Of a stretch of 57,287 nucleotides of DNA, positions 25,205-32,729 are shown piece after piece. Location of the stretch: IMG/VR virus record IMGVR_UViG_3300025869_000014, positions 1-57,287 of that record; one strand, written 5' to 3'. The first letter of the stretch is position 1. Every line of letters starts with the position of its first letter. The notes under the pieces were generated by a model. It was not told the DNA's origin. It saw only the letters and a program-made list of their open reading frames with translations, and did not search any database. The DNA is from a virus. The position numbers and the translations under genes were made by a program.

Positions 25205-25300
25205 TAAACGTGTTACTGCTTCCCGACCAATAGCGGTGTTTTGTATACCTGTGATGGCGGACGATACTGCTATAGGATTGGGTGTAAAATTCTTCTGCAG
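25205..25300 (-). pseudogene. Orphan tail-fibre repeat fragment
   Basis: Minus-strand translation from about 25300 gives SGLQKNFTPNPIAV, then SSAITGIQNTAIGREAVTRL, then a stop at about 25197. This matches the tail-fibre super-repeat, which reads ALQSQNFTTSTDS and later ITTGVQNTLIG. There is no start codon or ribosome site, and it begins just beyond the stop of the 25309-25752 gene in another frame. A remnant of a repeat-containing gene, or a transferred repeat cassette. Confidence 0.55.
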
Positions 25301-25308
25301 CCCGCTGT

Positions 25309-25752
25309 TTACTTGCGCTTGAGTATCTTAGCTATCAAGCTGATGAGTGCGAAGTCGGTGGTGAACATACCATCAACAACATGATTAACGATAACCCGCT
25401 CACCTTCATGTCCAAATTTTTTGACCACCCACTTCATGTAACCAGCGTAACGGATTAGTCCGCTGTTCAGCATGTCCGGTCTACCACCGCCATGACTAAT
25501 CGAATCCATTGAAGGGCTCTTGAGGTACACTTGAGCAGACACTGCGAGGTTGATTACCCGCTCAGCTTCCATGTGCTGGTGGACATCAATCATGTCCTTA
25601 ATTAATAAGTGATCAATAAATAACTGGTCTTTGACCACGGCCCGACCAACGCCGCTGCCCGCATCCTCCACATCAACGGCGTGATGCTTACGAAGAAGCG
25701 GGCTACCCTTGTCATTGACCTTTAGGTCAGAGCCAGTCGTCATCGTTTTCAT
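25309..25752 (-). CDS. Unknown protein downstream of primase-helicase
   Basis: 147 residues from ATG 25752, overlapping the last 26 bases of the helicase gene; a second ATG at 25743 is possible. Mixed charge. Contains 'QHMEAERVINLAVSAQVYL', 'SISHGGGRPDMLNSGLIRYA' and 'HEGERVIVNHVVDGM'. No domain recognised; the helical, basic C-terminus would permit DNA binding. The last gene of the leftward replication cluster. A regulatory role is only a guess. Confidence 0.55.
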   Translation of the reverse strand: MKTMTTGSDLKVNDKGSPLLRKHHAVDVEDAGSGVGRAVVKDQLFIDHLLIKDMIDVHQHMEAERVINLAVSAQVYLKSPSMDSISHGGGRPDMLNSGLIRYAGYMKWVVKKFGHEGERVIVNHVVDGMFTTDFALISLIAKILKRK

Positions 25753-27514
25753 GCCAGCTCTTGTGCGGCTGCAATGATTGAGGAATTGGAATAGGTTTGA
25801 ACAACTTCTCTGAATACCTCCCTGTCGGCACATCGTATTCAAGTTGCACCTTGCCAACCTTACCTATCCATTTGAATCGCACCTTCCAACAATGAATCTC
25901 AACGTCTCGATCTTTGTTCTGATGCACCGTGATACCAAGGTCAGCTTTAGCGAAGAAGCTGGCGCTGCCCGATATGTTCATGCCCTTGGGCACAGCTGTT
26001 GATCCTGAAGCATCCGTTGGCATCTTGCTGGGGTGAGCAATGAACCAGATGTGGACATCGTTTGCTCTGGCAAAGGCGACCAATCGTGTTAGCAGATCGT
26101 TGATACTTTGATGTTCGTTGTCGCTATTACTTTGCTGGGCAATGTAATTATACGGGTCAATGACTAACCCTCTCACCCCCATTCTCATCACCGCCTGTTG
26201 CGCCCGATCCAGCACTGAATCAATCGTGACAAGCTCGCCTGATCTTTGCTCAAGAAACAACCAATGATTGTGGATGTATGTCAGCGCGTTGTCTGCCTCT
26301 TCCTTGCTCATCCTACCGTTGGGCCCGTCGAAGAATGGCTTGCCAACAATTTTTTCTGCAAGCTTGGCGATGTGCAGTGGTGGTGGATTTTCAAAGGAAG
26401 CAACGGCGAACTTCCAATCATAGTTCTTGGCTAAGTTAACCATTAGCTGGTCAATAAACTCCGACTTACCAGATCCCGGCACCCCTGTTATAACGGACAG
26501 CTGCCCCTGAACTACGGTGAATAGCTCATCAACCACAGGCATCCCCGTCGAAAGACCTCCGATCACTCCGTTAGTATACAAGTGGGTCACCTCACTTTTG
26601 TAATCATCGACTGTGTATACGCCTTCAAGCGGGAGTGGCTCTGCAGCGTTAACAATATCAACGATCTTCTCTGCGCCGTACTGTTGCAACACATCGTTCA
26701 TATCCTTGGTGCCATCTGGATACTCCACCTGATAACACTTGGCTCTGCCTATTCTTCTAGCTAGCTCCTCGCGCAACGCTTCACCTGCCTCGTCACTATC
26801 TGTTGCTAGTATAATTTTCTCAGCAGACTTCATCACCGCCTTTGCTTCCCAGACATAGCTAAACTTATTGTCTTCTTTCGCGTCTATTTTGCGATTAGCT
26901 ACACGCTGAGGCGCACCGTTTGGCACACTAAGTATAGCTATTTGATCATCAATAATAGAAGAGGCCACTGACAAGCAGTCTACCTCACCCTCGCAAATAA
27001 CAATGGTCTTTGCTTCTACTTTCTTTGCATGCTCTATGCCCCAGAATGTTCTCGCCGCACCATCCTGTGTGAACCGCTTATCATTCAGCGGTCTCCACTT
27101 CACCGCCTCCTTATCTCCGTACACAAATCCAATCGCCGGAAACTCCCCAGCGTTTAGCTCACCCTTGGCATTGAAGTATCGCTTGCCTGTTACCAAGGCG
27201 AACCTGTCTTTTATTTTGTCATGATCTATGCCGCGACCCTTTAGATACTGACTGACAATGCCTGAGTCAGATTCTTTTGGCACTGATATCGCCGTGACTT
27301 TCTTTGGCCGCTCAACATAGGTTGGCTTGTCCTCCGATCTCTTGCCTGATATCTCGCAGTGATGACAGAGAAACACAAGCCCATCGCTCTTAAACGACAC
27401 GCTCAAAGTGCGCTCTCTCTGGTTAACTTTCTTCCTGTTTGGGGTGCATACTGGGCAAACATATCTGCCCTCTTGAGTAATGGTATTTAGAAACGTATCC
27501 AAAACCTCTTGCAT
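25727..27514 (-). CDS. Primase-helicase, T7 gp4 / Twinkle type
   Basis: 595 residues from ATG 27514 (GAGGT six bases upstream; the longer frame runs through a hairpin). Zinc finger Cys20, 23, 50, 53 for template reading; TOPRIM primase core with EGEVDC (E175) and DSDEAG (239-244); RecA-like helicase with Walker A GVPGSGKS (344-351), 'LVIDPYNYIAQQ' Walker B and a 'HIWFIAHPSK' motif. It unwinds DNA and lays primers at the fork. The C-terminus is acidic and ends DDDWL, like the protein encoded at 31118-31441. Confidence 0.92.
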   Translation of the reverse strand: MQEVLDTFLNTITQEGRYVCPVCTPNRKKVNQRERTLSVSFKSDGLVFLCHHCEISGKRSEDKPTYVERPKKVTAISVPKESDSGIVSQYLKGRGIDHDKIKDRFALVTGKRYFNAKGELNAGEFPAIGFVYGDKEAVKWRPLNDKRFTQDGAARTFWGIEHAKKVEAKTIVICEGEVDCLSVASSIIDDQIAILSVPNGAPQRVANRKIDAKEDNKFSYVWEAKAVMKSAEKIILATDSDEAGEALREELARRIGRAKCYQVEYPDGTKDMNDVLQQYGAEKIVDIVNAAEPLPLEGVYTVDDYKSEVTHLYTNGVIGGLSTGMPVVDELFTVVQGQLSVITGVPGSGKSEFIDQLMVNLAKNYDWKFAVASFENPPPLHIAKLAEKIVGKPFFDGPNGRMSKEEADNALTYIHNHWLFLEQRSGELVTIDSVLDRAQQAVMRMGVRGLVIDPYNYIAQQSNSDNEHQSINDLLTRLVAFARANDVHIWFIAHPSKMPTDASGSTAVPKGMNISGSASFFAKADLGITVHQNKDRDVEIHCWKVRFKWIGKVGKVQLEYDVPTGRYSEKLFKPIPIPQSLQPHKSWHENDDDWL

Positions 27515-27543
27515 AAACTTACCTCGCCTGTTAATTTTAAAAT

Positions 27544-27557
27544 CCCCCGTAAGGGGG
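27544..27557 (-). promoter_or_regulatory. Hairpin in primase-helicase leader
   Basis: CCCCC-TTAC-GGGGG read on the minus strand, followed by ATTTTAAAA. It lies 30 bp before the primase-helicase start, downstream of the 55-aa gene. A weak terminator or attenuator is possible. Confidence 0.45.
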
Positions 27558-27566
27558 CACACTAAG

Positions 27567-27640
27567 TAGACTCCTTAAAATTAAGAAACCTACTAACTAA
27601 AAAAATAAAGTAGACTACTTAGGTACCTACTAAGTCTCTT
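27567..27640. repeat. CTACTTA-type repeats, second cluster
   Basis: Contains AAGTAGACTCCTTA, GAAACCTACTAACTA, the near-palindrome AAGTAG-A-CTACTT and TAGGTACCTA. These match words in the terS-terL spacer (AGTAGACTCCTAAG, TAGACTACTT). Part overlaps the 3' end of the upstream 55-aa gene. Confidence 0.5.
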
Positions 27641-27786
27641 ACAATATTCCTGACTAACTTCTCTCTTCTTATTCCTTCATGACTGATTGCTGTCATGACT
27701 TCCTCTTTTATTTTTATTGGATCAACACCAAGATTCTGCGCCAGATTATTATGATTGTTACTGGCGAAAAATTCTATCGCATCCAT
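27619..27786 (-). CDS. Small protein between RusA and primase-helicase
   Basis: 55 residues from ATG 27786, chosen because GAGGAGGT lies seven bases upstream; a longer frame from 27906 would overlap rusA by 76 bases. Helical; contains 'LAQNLGVDPIKIKEEVMTAI', perhaps a helix-turn-helix. Function unknown. Confidence 0.5.
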   Translation of the reverse strand: MDAIEFFASNNHNNLAQNLGVDPIKIKEEVMTAISHEGIRREKLVRNIVRDLVGT

Positions 27787-27830
27787 CCGTACAACCTCCT
27801 CTTTGTCAAACAAATCCAGCACTGCTCTCT

Positions 27831-28208
27831 TTAAGATTCGTTGACCAATGACTCTATCGTTGTCATCAAAACTTCCGCTCGTGGATTCTCTCTGTCTAAT
27901 CCCCATTCAATCACCTTCCTCTTAACTTGCCTGTCGTTCTTGTAAATTTTATCCTGCATGCAGTCGAGTATCACGCTCTCGTCTAGGTCAGGTCTACGAG
28001 TCGCGTAATAAATTTTTATCTCAGCTTGCAGGTCACCTTCGAGCATTGAGTCACCCATCTGTGGGCACTGCTCATCAAATAGTTTCACATAAGCCAACGC
28101 CTTCTTGCTTTTGATAAACGCTGGCCTTCCCTTGATCGTCACTAACCTGCGGCTGTTTGCTTTGCTGGCAGGTTCTCCATTTATTATAAAAAAAATACTT
28201 GATATCAT
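27831..28208 (-). CDS. rusA: Holliday-junction resolvase, RusA family
   Basis: 125 residues, the usual RusA size. N-terminal strand 'FFIINGEPASKANSRR', then 'AFIKSKKALAYVKLFDEQ', and the active-site block 'YYATRRPDLDESVILDCMQD', with 'DRQVKRKVIEWG' completing the acidic cluster. RusA dimers cut four-way junctions, resolving recombination and packaging intermediates. First gene of the leftward replication cluster, divergent from the recombination operon. Confidence 0.9.
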   Translation of the reverse strand: MISSIFFIINGEPASKANSRRLVTIKGRPAFIKSKKALAYVKLFDEQCPQMGDSMLEGDLQAEIKIYYATRRPDLDESVILDCMQDKIYKNDRQVKRKVIEWGLDRENPRAEVLMTTIESLVNES

Positions 28209-28264
28209 GTGCTATTTGCCTTAATGTTGATCGTCCGTTGTGACTGAATACAGGACAATAGCAA

Positions 28265-28456
28265 ATGGGAAAGATAAGTCAATGGTTGATTGACAAAGAA
28301 GAACGAGGAGAAGTAATTTATGACGAACAAAGAAAAAGATATCAAGATAGAGCGGGTGCCGTTGCCCGAAGTGCGAGTGAAGGAGATGCTGAATCCGAAT
28401 GTGTTAGAGGCCATCATGAGTCTGGCACCGGAGGAATCCTTTTTCATTGCGACTGA
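28265..28456 (+). CDS. Possible short leader protein, low confidence
   Basis: 63 codons starting MGKISQWLIDKEERGEVIYD, an N-terminus like small marine-phage proteins of the form 'KxSQWIIExEE'. AGGA lies about ten bases upstream. After about residue 35 the sequence looks like an out-of-frame shadow of the 97-aa gene, so it could be truncated or frameshifted. Either it is a real short protein or only the 5' end is meaningful. Confidence 0.3.
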   Translation: MGKISQWLIDKEERGEVIYDEQRKRYQDRAGAVARSASEGDAESECVRGHHESGTGGILFHCD

Positions 28457-28613
28457 TGATGAAGATCATACCCAACGTAAGGTCAGTGCGCTACGACAAA
28501 GAGTGCATCGGATACAAATAGCTGCGCCAGATAAACAGTTTACGGTGCGTAAGCGGCACGAGAATAATCAAATGGGCGTGAGAGTCTTTAGGTTACCGAA
28601 TGAAAATAACTAA
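28320..28613 (+). CDS. Small early protein, unknown
   Basis: 97 residues; GAGGAGA precedes the ATG. Contains 'RVKEMLNPNVLEAIMSLAPE' and 'RVHRIQIAAPDKQFTVRKRH'. The second half resembles small phage proteins with a beta sheet and basic surface. It leads the recombination operon, and its end overlaps the start of the exonuclease gene. Function unknown. Confidence 0.65.
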   Translation: MTNKEKDIKIERVPLPEVRVKEMLNPNVLEAIMSLAPEESFFIATDDEDHTQRKVSALRQRVHRIQIAAPDKQFTVRKRHENNQMGVRVFRLPNENN

Positions 28614-29475
28614 TAAGCACAAGCTGCCAGAGGTTGTCTTCAACGCTCTGACTTTTAGTGACTACACCAGAGGCGACAGTCTATTGTCTGCGACTCAGTT
28701 GATAGACTCACCGCGTGTCTCTCAGTTACAGCGTCAGCATGATGACGAGATCGAGCAGGATGCGGTTGACTTTTTGTGGTCACGGTTCGGCACCAGCGTT
28801 CATCAAATGTTTGAGGCTGCTGTTCAGGGCGATGACTGCATCAGCGAAGAGAGATTGTTTGCTGAGGTTAACGGCTGGAAGATCAGTGGCGCAATTGACC
28901 TGCAACACACGACCCCTGAGGGCATCATTGTCAGTGACTATAAAGTAACCAGTGTCTGGTCAGTGATGAATGACAAGCAGGAATGGCACAAGCAGTTAAA
29001 CCTGTACGCTTGGTTGGTTAGACAGGCTAAGCAATTGCCCGTCAAGCAGCTAAGAATCATTGCGATTCTGCGCGACTGGGTCAGACGCAAGGCTGAACAG
29101 GGCGGTAACTATCCCGACTCTCCCATTCAAATGATCACCATTCCGCTTTGGTCGGAGTCTGATCAGGATGCCTACGTTGAAGAGCGTGTTGAGCTGCATC
29201 AGTCCGCTGACTTTGAATACACCACAGGTGGGGAGCTTCCTTTGTGCGATGCACATGAGCGATGGGAGAAGCCAACCGTCTACGCTGTGCATAAGAAAGG
29301 CAGAGTAAGAGCAATCAAGATTCATCAGCAAGAAGATGAAGCATCTGATCATGCCAAGTCCCTAGGCACCGGACATTACGTTGACACAAGGCTAGGCGAA
29401 AGCACTCGCTGCGCTCAGAACTGGTGCCGCGTGAGTCAGTGGTGTTCACAATTCAAAGAGAGCATAGAAGAATGA
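28600..29475 (+). CDS. PD-(D/E)XK exonuclease, Cas4/RecB-type with Cys cluster
   Basis: 291 residues. Active-site layout: His68 (GTSVHQMFEAA), Asp100 (SGAIDLQ), Asp113-x-Lys115 (VSDYKVT), then QLNLYAWL, the RecB-type helix. Four Cys at 216, 271, 276 and 282 could hold a 4Fe-4S cluster as in Cas4/AddB. It probably resects DNA ends for the annealing protein encoded at 30430. The pairing of such a nuclease with an annealing protein is the phage Red-type recombination pattern. Confidence 0.8.
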   Translation: MKITNKHKLPEVVFNALTFSDYTRGDSLLSATQLIDSPRVSQLQRQHDDEIEQDAVDFLWSRFGTSVHQMFEAAVQGDDCISEERLFAEVNGWKISGAIDLQHTTPEGIIVSDYKVTSVWSVMNDKQEWHKQLNLYAWLVRQAKQLPVKQLRIIAILRDWVRRKAEQGGNYPDSPIQMITIPLWSESDQDAYVEERVELHQSADFEYTTGGELPLCDAHERWEKPTVYAVHKKGRVRAIKIHQQEDEASDHAKSLGTGHYVDTRLGESTRCAQNWCRVSQWCSQFKESIEE

Positions 29476-29834
29476 TAAATAAGAATCAGCAAGAAGATTT
29501 AGAGGCAGAATTAGAACTGGCTCGAGAAGAAATGGACAAACAGCTTTATCAACCCGCCAAATCGATTGAGCATTTGAACGTTGAAGAACTTCTGAACGAT
29601 ACGACACAATTATTCAGGGCTTTAGATTCGATGAAGGTTAATGAGGTAATGCTTATTAAAAAAGATGATCAAGTAAATTTTTATCACTGGAAGAGGAAGC
29701 ACCCGCGCAAAAAAATGATCAGTAAATCTGTTGGGACACCATCCGTGGTCGATCAAATATTCTTCCTCGATGATGTTGAACTCCCTCTCCCCAGTAAGAG
29801 CAGCGGTTATCTGATTATCAAACGAACATCCTAA
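29472..29834 (+). CDS. Early protein, paralogue 1 of a tandem pair
   Basis: 120 residues from ATG 29472, overlapping the exonuclease stop (ATGA). After a charged helix it has 'LYQPAKSIEHL', 'ALDSMKVNEVMLIKKDDQVN', 'KKMISKSVG' and a 'SGYLIIKRTS' end. The gene following has the same order of blocks, so they arose by duplication. No known domain. Confidence 0.65.
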   Translation: MINKNQQEDLEAELELAREEMDKQLYQPAKSIEHLNVEELLNDTTQLFRALDSMKVNEVMLIKKDDQVNFYHWKRKHPRKKMISKSVGTPSVVDQIFFLDDVELPLPSKSSGYLIIKRTS

Positions 29835-29850
29835 TTTGCGAGGAAGACAA

Positions 29851-30153
29851 ATGAGCAAGGAAGAGGAATATGAAAGAATGCTTTACCAACCTCAGACACA
29901 TATCGAGGGCGTAGAGTTCGCTTCAAAGCTTTCTGTAGGAATTAACGCGCTGAAGGTTGACGAGATGATGCTGATTAGAGGGTCGGATCGGCCACGATTT
30001 TTCACGATAGCGGGCAAGTTAAAGGATAAAAAGTTTATCAGTCGATGGGCAAAGATTCCTGTCGTTATTAATGGCGTAACTGACCCAGCGAAACTCAAGG
30101 CTGAGGGCCCACAACACAGGGACTCATTTGTCGCGGTGAAAAGAATCAAATGA
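29851..30153 (+). CDS. Early protein, paralogue 2 of a tandem pair
   Basis: 100 residues from ATG 29851, with GAGGAAG upstream. Blocks 'LYQPQTHIEGV', 'GINALKVDEMMLIRGSD', 'KKFISRWAK' and 'SFVAVKRIK' align with the preceding protein. The shared core is a short beta domain. Function unknown. Confidence 0.65.
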   Translation: MSKEEEYERMLYQPQTHIEGVEFASKLSVGINALKVDEMMLIRGSDRPRFFTIAGKLKDKKFISRWAKIPVVINGVTDPAKLKAEGPQHRDSFVAVKRIK

Positions 30154-30419
30154 TAGAAGACGCAGATTTTTACAGGAAGATGATTGGACTTTGGCAGATC
30201 ACAAAGATACCCATGCTGAAGGCATCAGTTATTGGAGATCAAATAGATTTCACATGGGCTCAGGGCGCTGGTTTATCGTTGCCTGTCAGCATGTTTCTCA
30301 GGCTAGAGCCTGTTGAGATACTTGAGATTCTAGAAAAAACTATCGAAGAGCGATACAAAATTAATGCCAAGCAATGGCGCAGTGACTTACGCGGCTTCAC
30401 CAAAAAACCGCTAACCTAG
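30150..30419 (+). CDS. Small early protein, unknown
   Basis: 89 residues; ATGA overlap with the preceding stop. Contains 'LRLEPVEILEILEKTIEERY' and a basic C-terminus 'KQWRSDLRGFTKK'. Not obviously related to the preceding paralogue pair. No recognised domain; sits directly before the annealing protein. Confidence 0.6.
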   Translation: MIEDADFYRKMIGLWQITKIPMLKASVIGDQIDFTWAQGAGLSLPVSMFLRLEPVEILEILEKTIEERYKINAKQWRSDLRGFTKKPLT

Positions 30420-30429
30420 GAGATACAAA

Positions 30430-31107
30430 ATGGCAAGCTACAAACAAGTTTGGGAAACCCTGAGTGCTATCGACTGCTCAGCATACACCAAGAAAAAAAA
30501 TGATCTGTCCTATTTAAGCTGGACATGGGCATGGGCACAACTCATGGAGCAGTACCCTGATGCGACCTACGAGTTTCAAGATAACGAAGTTCACGGGGAT
30601 GGTACTGTTTCTGTCCATTGCACAATCAATATTGGTGAGCTGCAGCGTAGTATGTGGCTTCCCGTCATGACCGGATTTAAGAACGCGGCGTTAGCAAACC
30701 CTAGCGCAAGAGATGTAGGCGATGCCAAGATGCGATGCCTAGTAAAGTGCATGGCGTTTTTCGGACTGGGTCATTATATCTATGCGGGCGAAGACCTGCC
30801 GCGTGAAACCAAATCTAAACCAAAGAAGAAGGAGGATGTTTTCGACAGCGCGGATCAAGTTGTCGAGTCAAGTACGTTAGAAGAAGCGGTAGAAAAAACG
30901 ATGACAGGCGCAATGACTGACGAAGATGCAAGGAAAACTACTGAAGTGGTTCTTGTATTTGCCAGACAAACCGACACAATTGAAGGACTTAAGTCTTTGC
31001 ACACGGCAAACAAGAAGGCGCTCGATGAAATTAAACTGTCGCATCCTGACGTTTACGAAGCGTATGTCAACGAGTTCAAATCAATCAGATCAAAAGTAGA
31101 ATCTTAG
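30430..31107 (+). CDS. Single-strand annealing protein, Sak3 / DUF1071 type
   Basis: 225 residues. 'LSYLSWTWAWAQLMEQYPDA', 'MWLPVMTGFKNAALANPSAR' and 'KMRCLVKCMAFFGLGHYIYA', ending GEDLP, are the hallmarks of the DUF1071/Sak3 annealing proteins. The C-terminal third is a charged tail. It would coat single strands made by the exonuclease and anneal them, helping concatemer formation. AGGAGA lies six bases upstream. Confidence 0.88.
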   Translation: MASYKQVWETLSAIDCSAYTKKKNDLSYLSWTWAWAQLMEQYPDATYEFQDNEVHGDGTVSVHCTINIGELQRSMWLPVMTGFKNAALANPSARDVGDAKMRCLVKCMAFFGLGHYIYAGEDLPRETKSKPKKKEDVFDSADQVVESSTLEEAVEKTMTGAMTDEDARKTTEVVLVFARQTDTIEGLKSLHTANKKALDEIKLSHPDVYEAYVNEFKSIRSKVES

Positions 31108-31117
31108 GAGAAATACA

Positions 31118-31441
31118 ATGGACAAAGAAAACGTGGCAAAAGGCGACGAGTTCTACATGAACAGCAACAACAGGAAGAACGCGGAAAATCACCCAGATTT
31201 TGTTGGCAAGCTCATGATCAACCAAGAACAGTTGCGGGCGTTGATCGAGATACATGAGCGAGCAAGAGAGCAAGGCAAGCAGCCAGTACTTCAGGTAGAT
31301 GTTTCTGGTTGGAAAGGCAAGAGCAAGAATGATGGCAAGCCTTATCTCTATTGTAGGCACGAGGTTTACTCTGGCCCTCGCAAAGACCCAAGCGAGAAGT
31401 CTTTTGCAAAGACAGTTAGCACGGACGAAGACTGGCTATGA
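31118..31441 (+). CDS. Candidate single-stranded-DNA-binding protein with acidic WL tail
   Basis: 107 residues, strong AGGAGAA site. Contains 'VLQVDVSGWKGKSKNDGKPY' and 'YLYCRHEVYSGPRKDPSEKS', basic and aromatic, followed by a short acidic tail ending STDEDWL. The primase-helicase ends in DDDWL. T7 SSB (gp2.5) and helicase (gp4) share acidic aromatic tails that bind the polymerase; the same idea is inferred here. OB-fold not verified. Confidence 0.45.
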   Translation: MDKENVAKGDEFYMNSNNRKNAENHPDFVGKLMINQEQLRALIEIHERAREQGKQPVLQVDVSGWKGKSKNDGKPYLYCRHEVYSGPRKDPSEKSFAKTVSTDEDWL

Positions 31442-31875
31442 TTCATTACCACATTCATCCATTGAGTCATGATAACGTCATGGAGCTGATGCGGTTGCTG
31501 TCGAAGATCGATGGCTCAAAGATGGATGAGGTTACTCATTTAGTAAAGAATGCTGATCTGGGCGTTAAGCTGACGGTTGATAAGATTAAAAGGCAGCGCA
31601 CCAGACAGCAGGAAAACTACTATCACAAGTGGGTCAATGAGTTTGGAAAGTTTTGCGGCATGACGCACGATGAAATGCACGAGGAATTGTTGTGTCGAGC
31701 TTACGGTTCAGAAGATGTGAACACCAAGTTCGGATTCAAGCGCAGACCATTGAAGCGTTCAAGCCAAGCAAGCAAAGCAAAGTACTCTGAACTTATCGAC
31801 ACGCTCATTATTACCGCTGCCGAATTAGGATTTGCGGTGCCAGAACCTAAAGGAGAAGAAGATGGAAGAACCTAA
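31438..31875 (+). CDS. NinB-like recombination protein
   Basis: 145 residues. 'VDKIKRQRTRQQENYYHKWV' followed by 'FGKFCGMTHDEMHEELLCRA' and 'FKRRPLKRSSQASKAKYSEL' then 'IDTLIITAAELGFAVPEP' follow the NinB/Orf plan (basic start, helical body, S-x-S-K-x-E/Y-SELI near the end). NinB-type mediators bind single-stranded DNA and help annealing proteins. It overlaps its upstream neighbour by four bases. Confidence 0.65.
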   Translation: MIHYHIHPLSHDNVMELMRLLSKIDGSKMDEVTHLVKNADLGVKLTVDKIKRQRTRQQENYYHKWVNEFGKFCGMTHDEMHEELLCRAYGSEDVNTKFGFKRRPLKRSSQASKAKYSELIDTLIITAAELGFAVPEPKGEEDGRT

Positions 31876-31942
31876 ATGGACAGGATGGGCAATGCTGTTG
31901 GCCTTGTTTGTTGGAATGGTTATCGGAGCGGCATTCGGATGA
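31862..31942 (+). CDS. 26-aa membrane peptide
   Basis: AAGGAG lies a few bases before ATG 31862, within the end of the NinB-like gene. Sequence: MEEPKWTGWAML, then a hydrophobic helix LLALFVGMVIGAAFG-type to the end. Its stop overlaps the ATG of the next gene (ATGA), favouring a real coding unit. Role unknown. Confidence 0.5.
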   Translation: MEEPKWTGWAMLLALFVGMVIGAAFG

Positions 31943-32289
31943 CAGAGACAAGACAAGAAGAGATGCGCGGACAAGTGATTGCTTTTCACGAGGATCACCC
32001 CGAAGTCTGGAACTTGTTTTGCGGATTTACTTTCGAGATGATATCTAGAGGGTATACTCATTACTCAGTCAATGCTGTATTTGAAAGAATACGATGGGAG
32101 ATTGATGCTGGCGGCGATGGAACCGACAGCTTCAAACTAAACAACAACTACAGGGCGTTCTACTCTAGAAGATTTATGAACACATACCCTGAGTACGCAG
32201 GTTTTTTTAGAACGCGAGAGCAAACTAGTAAGGATAAGTCTGCTACTAAATTACCAGAGTTAACACCGGAGTACTATGAGCAAAGATAA
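31939..32289 (+). CDS. Conserved phage protein, unknown
   Basis: 116 residues from ATG 31939. Contains 'VWNLFCGFTFEMISRGYTHY' and 'LNNNYRAFYSRRFMNTYPEY' then AGFFRTRE. These blocks are found in many phages of actinobacteria and proteobacteria without function. Longer in-frame start at 31876 rejected because of the ATGA overlap with the 26-aa gene. Confidence 0.7.
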   Translation: MTETRQEEMRGQVIAFHEDHPEVWNLFCGFTFEMISRGYTHYSVNAVFERIRWEIDAGGDGTDSFKLNNNYRAFYSRRFMNTYPEYAGFFRTREQTSKDKSATKLPELTPEYYEQR

Positions 32290-32440
32290 TTCTGTCAGTG
32301 ATGACGTAGTCATGAATGTAAGTTCAGAAGAGCAATTAATAAATCTTCTTGACTTGATCTATACAGAACTAAGCGGTATCAACGATGGGTTTAATCGCAT
32401 CATTGACCTGATAGAAAAGGAAAGAAGTGAAGACATCTAA
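32276..32440 (+). CDS. Small coiled-coil-type protein
   Basis: 54 residues, ATG 32276 inside the end of the preceding gene. Helical and acidic: 'SSEEQLINLLDLIYTELSGI' and 'NRIIDLIEKERSED'. Overlaps the next gene as well. Function unknown. Confidence 0.5.
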   Translation: MSKDNSVSDDVVMNVSSEEQLINLLDLIYTELSGINDGFNRIIDLIEKERSEDI

Positions 32441-32729
32441 GATTCGGAAGTCTGCACGAGGAAAGATGTGCGCCTTACAGATTCACCCGTACTGTAACAA
32501 CAACACAGAGACCACAGTGCTGGCGCACTTACCAAGCATGGCGAAAGGCATGAGCATTAAGTCACCAGATCACATAGCCGTTTACTCCTGCTCAACTTGC
32601 CATGACGTAATAGACGGCAGAATGAAAACAAACCTGAGCAAAGAAGAGTTGCTGCGCTGTCAGCTAAGAGGACTTGAAAGAACTTGGGGTGAGTTAATTA
32701 TTGAGGGTTTAATAACTATAAACGCATGA
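32427..32729 (+). CDS. YbcO-like (DUF1364) HNH-type nuclease
   Basis: 100 residues starting at GTG 32427. 'SARGKMCALQIHPYCNNNTE', TTVLAHLP, 'SPDHIAVYSCSTCHDVIDGR' match the YbcO/DUF1364 layout: Cys and His pairs holding zinc, and the CxxCHD block. Lambdoid phages carry such nucleases beside NinB, as here. It likely acts on DNA branches during recombination. Confidence 0.8.
   Translation: MKTSKIRKSARGKMCALQIHPYCNNNTETTVLAHLPSMAKGMSIKSPDHIAVYSCSTCHDVIDGRMKTNLSKEELLRCQLRGLERTWGELIIEGLITINA

Larger units (their letters stand above)
24927..25308. other. 382-bp intergenic region with structured element, terminator and repeat remnant
   Basis: No intact gene. It holds a two-stem structure (24943-24999), the terminator of the rightward operon (25097-25128) and, on the minus strand, a broken tail-fibre repeat fragment (25205-25300). 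Confidence 0.6.

Noticed and set aside
28205-28447. 80-codon minus-strand frame before rusA
   Set aside because: It lies opposite the 97-aa gene and spans the divergent spacer; low-complexity Ser/Phe composition.
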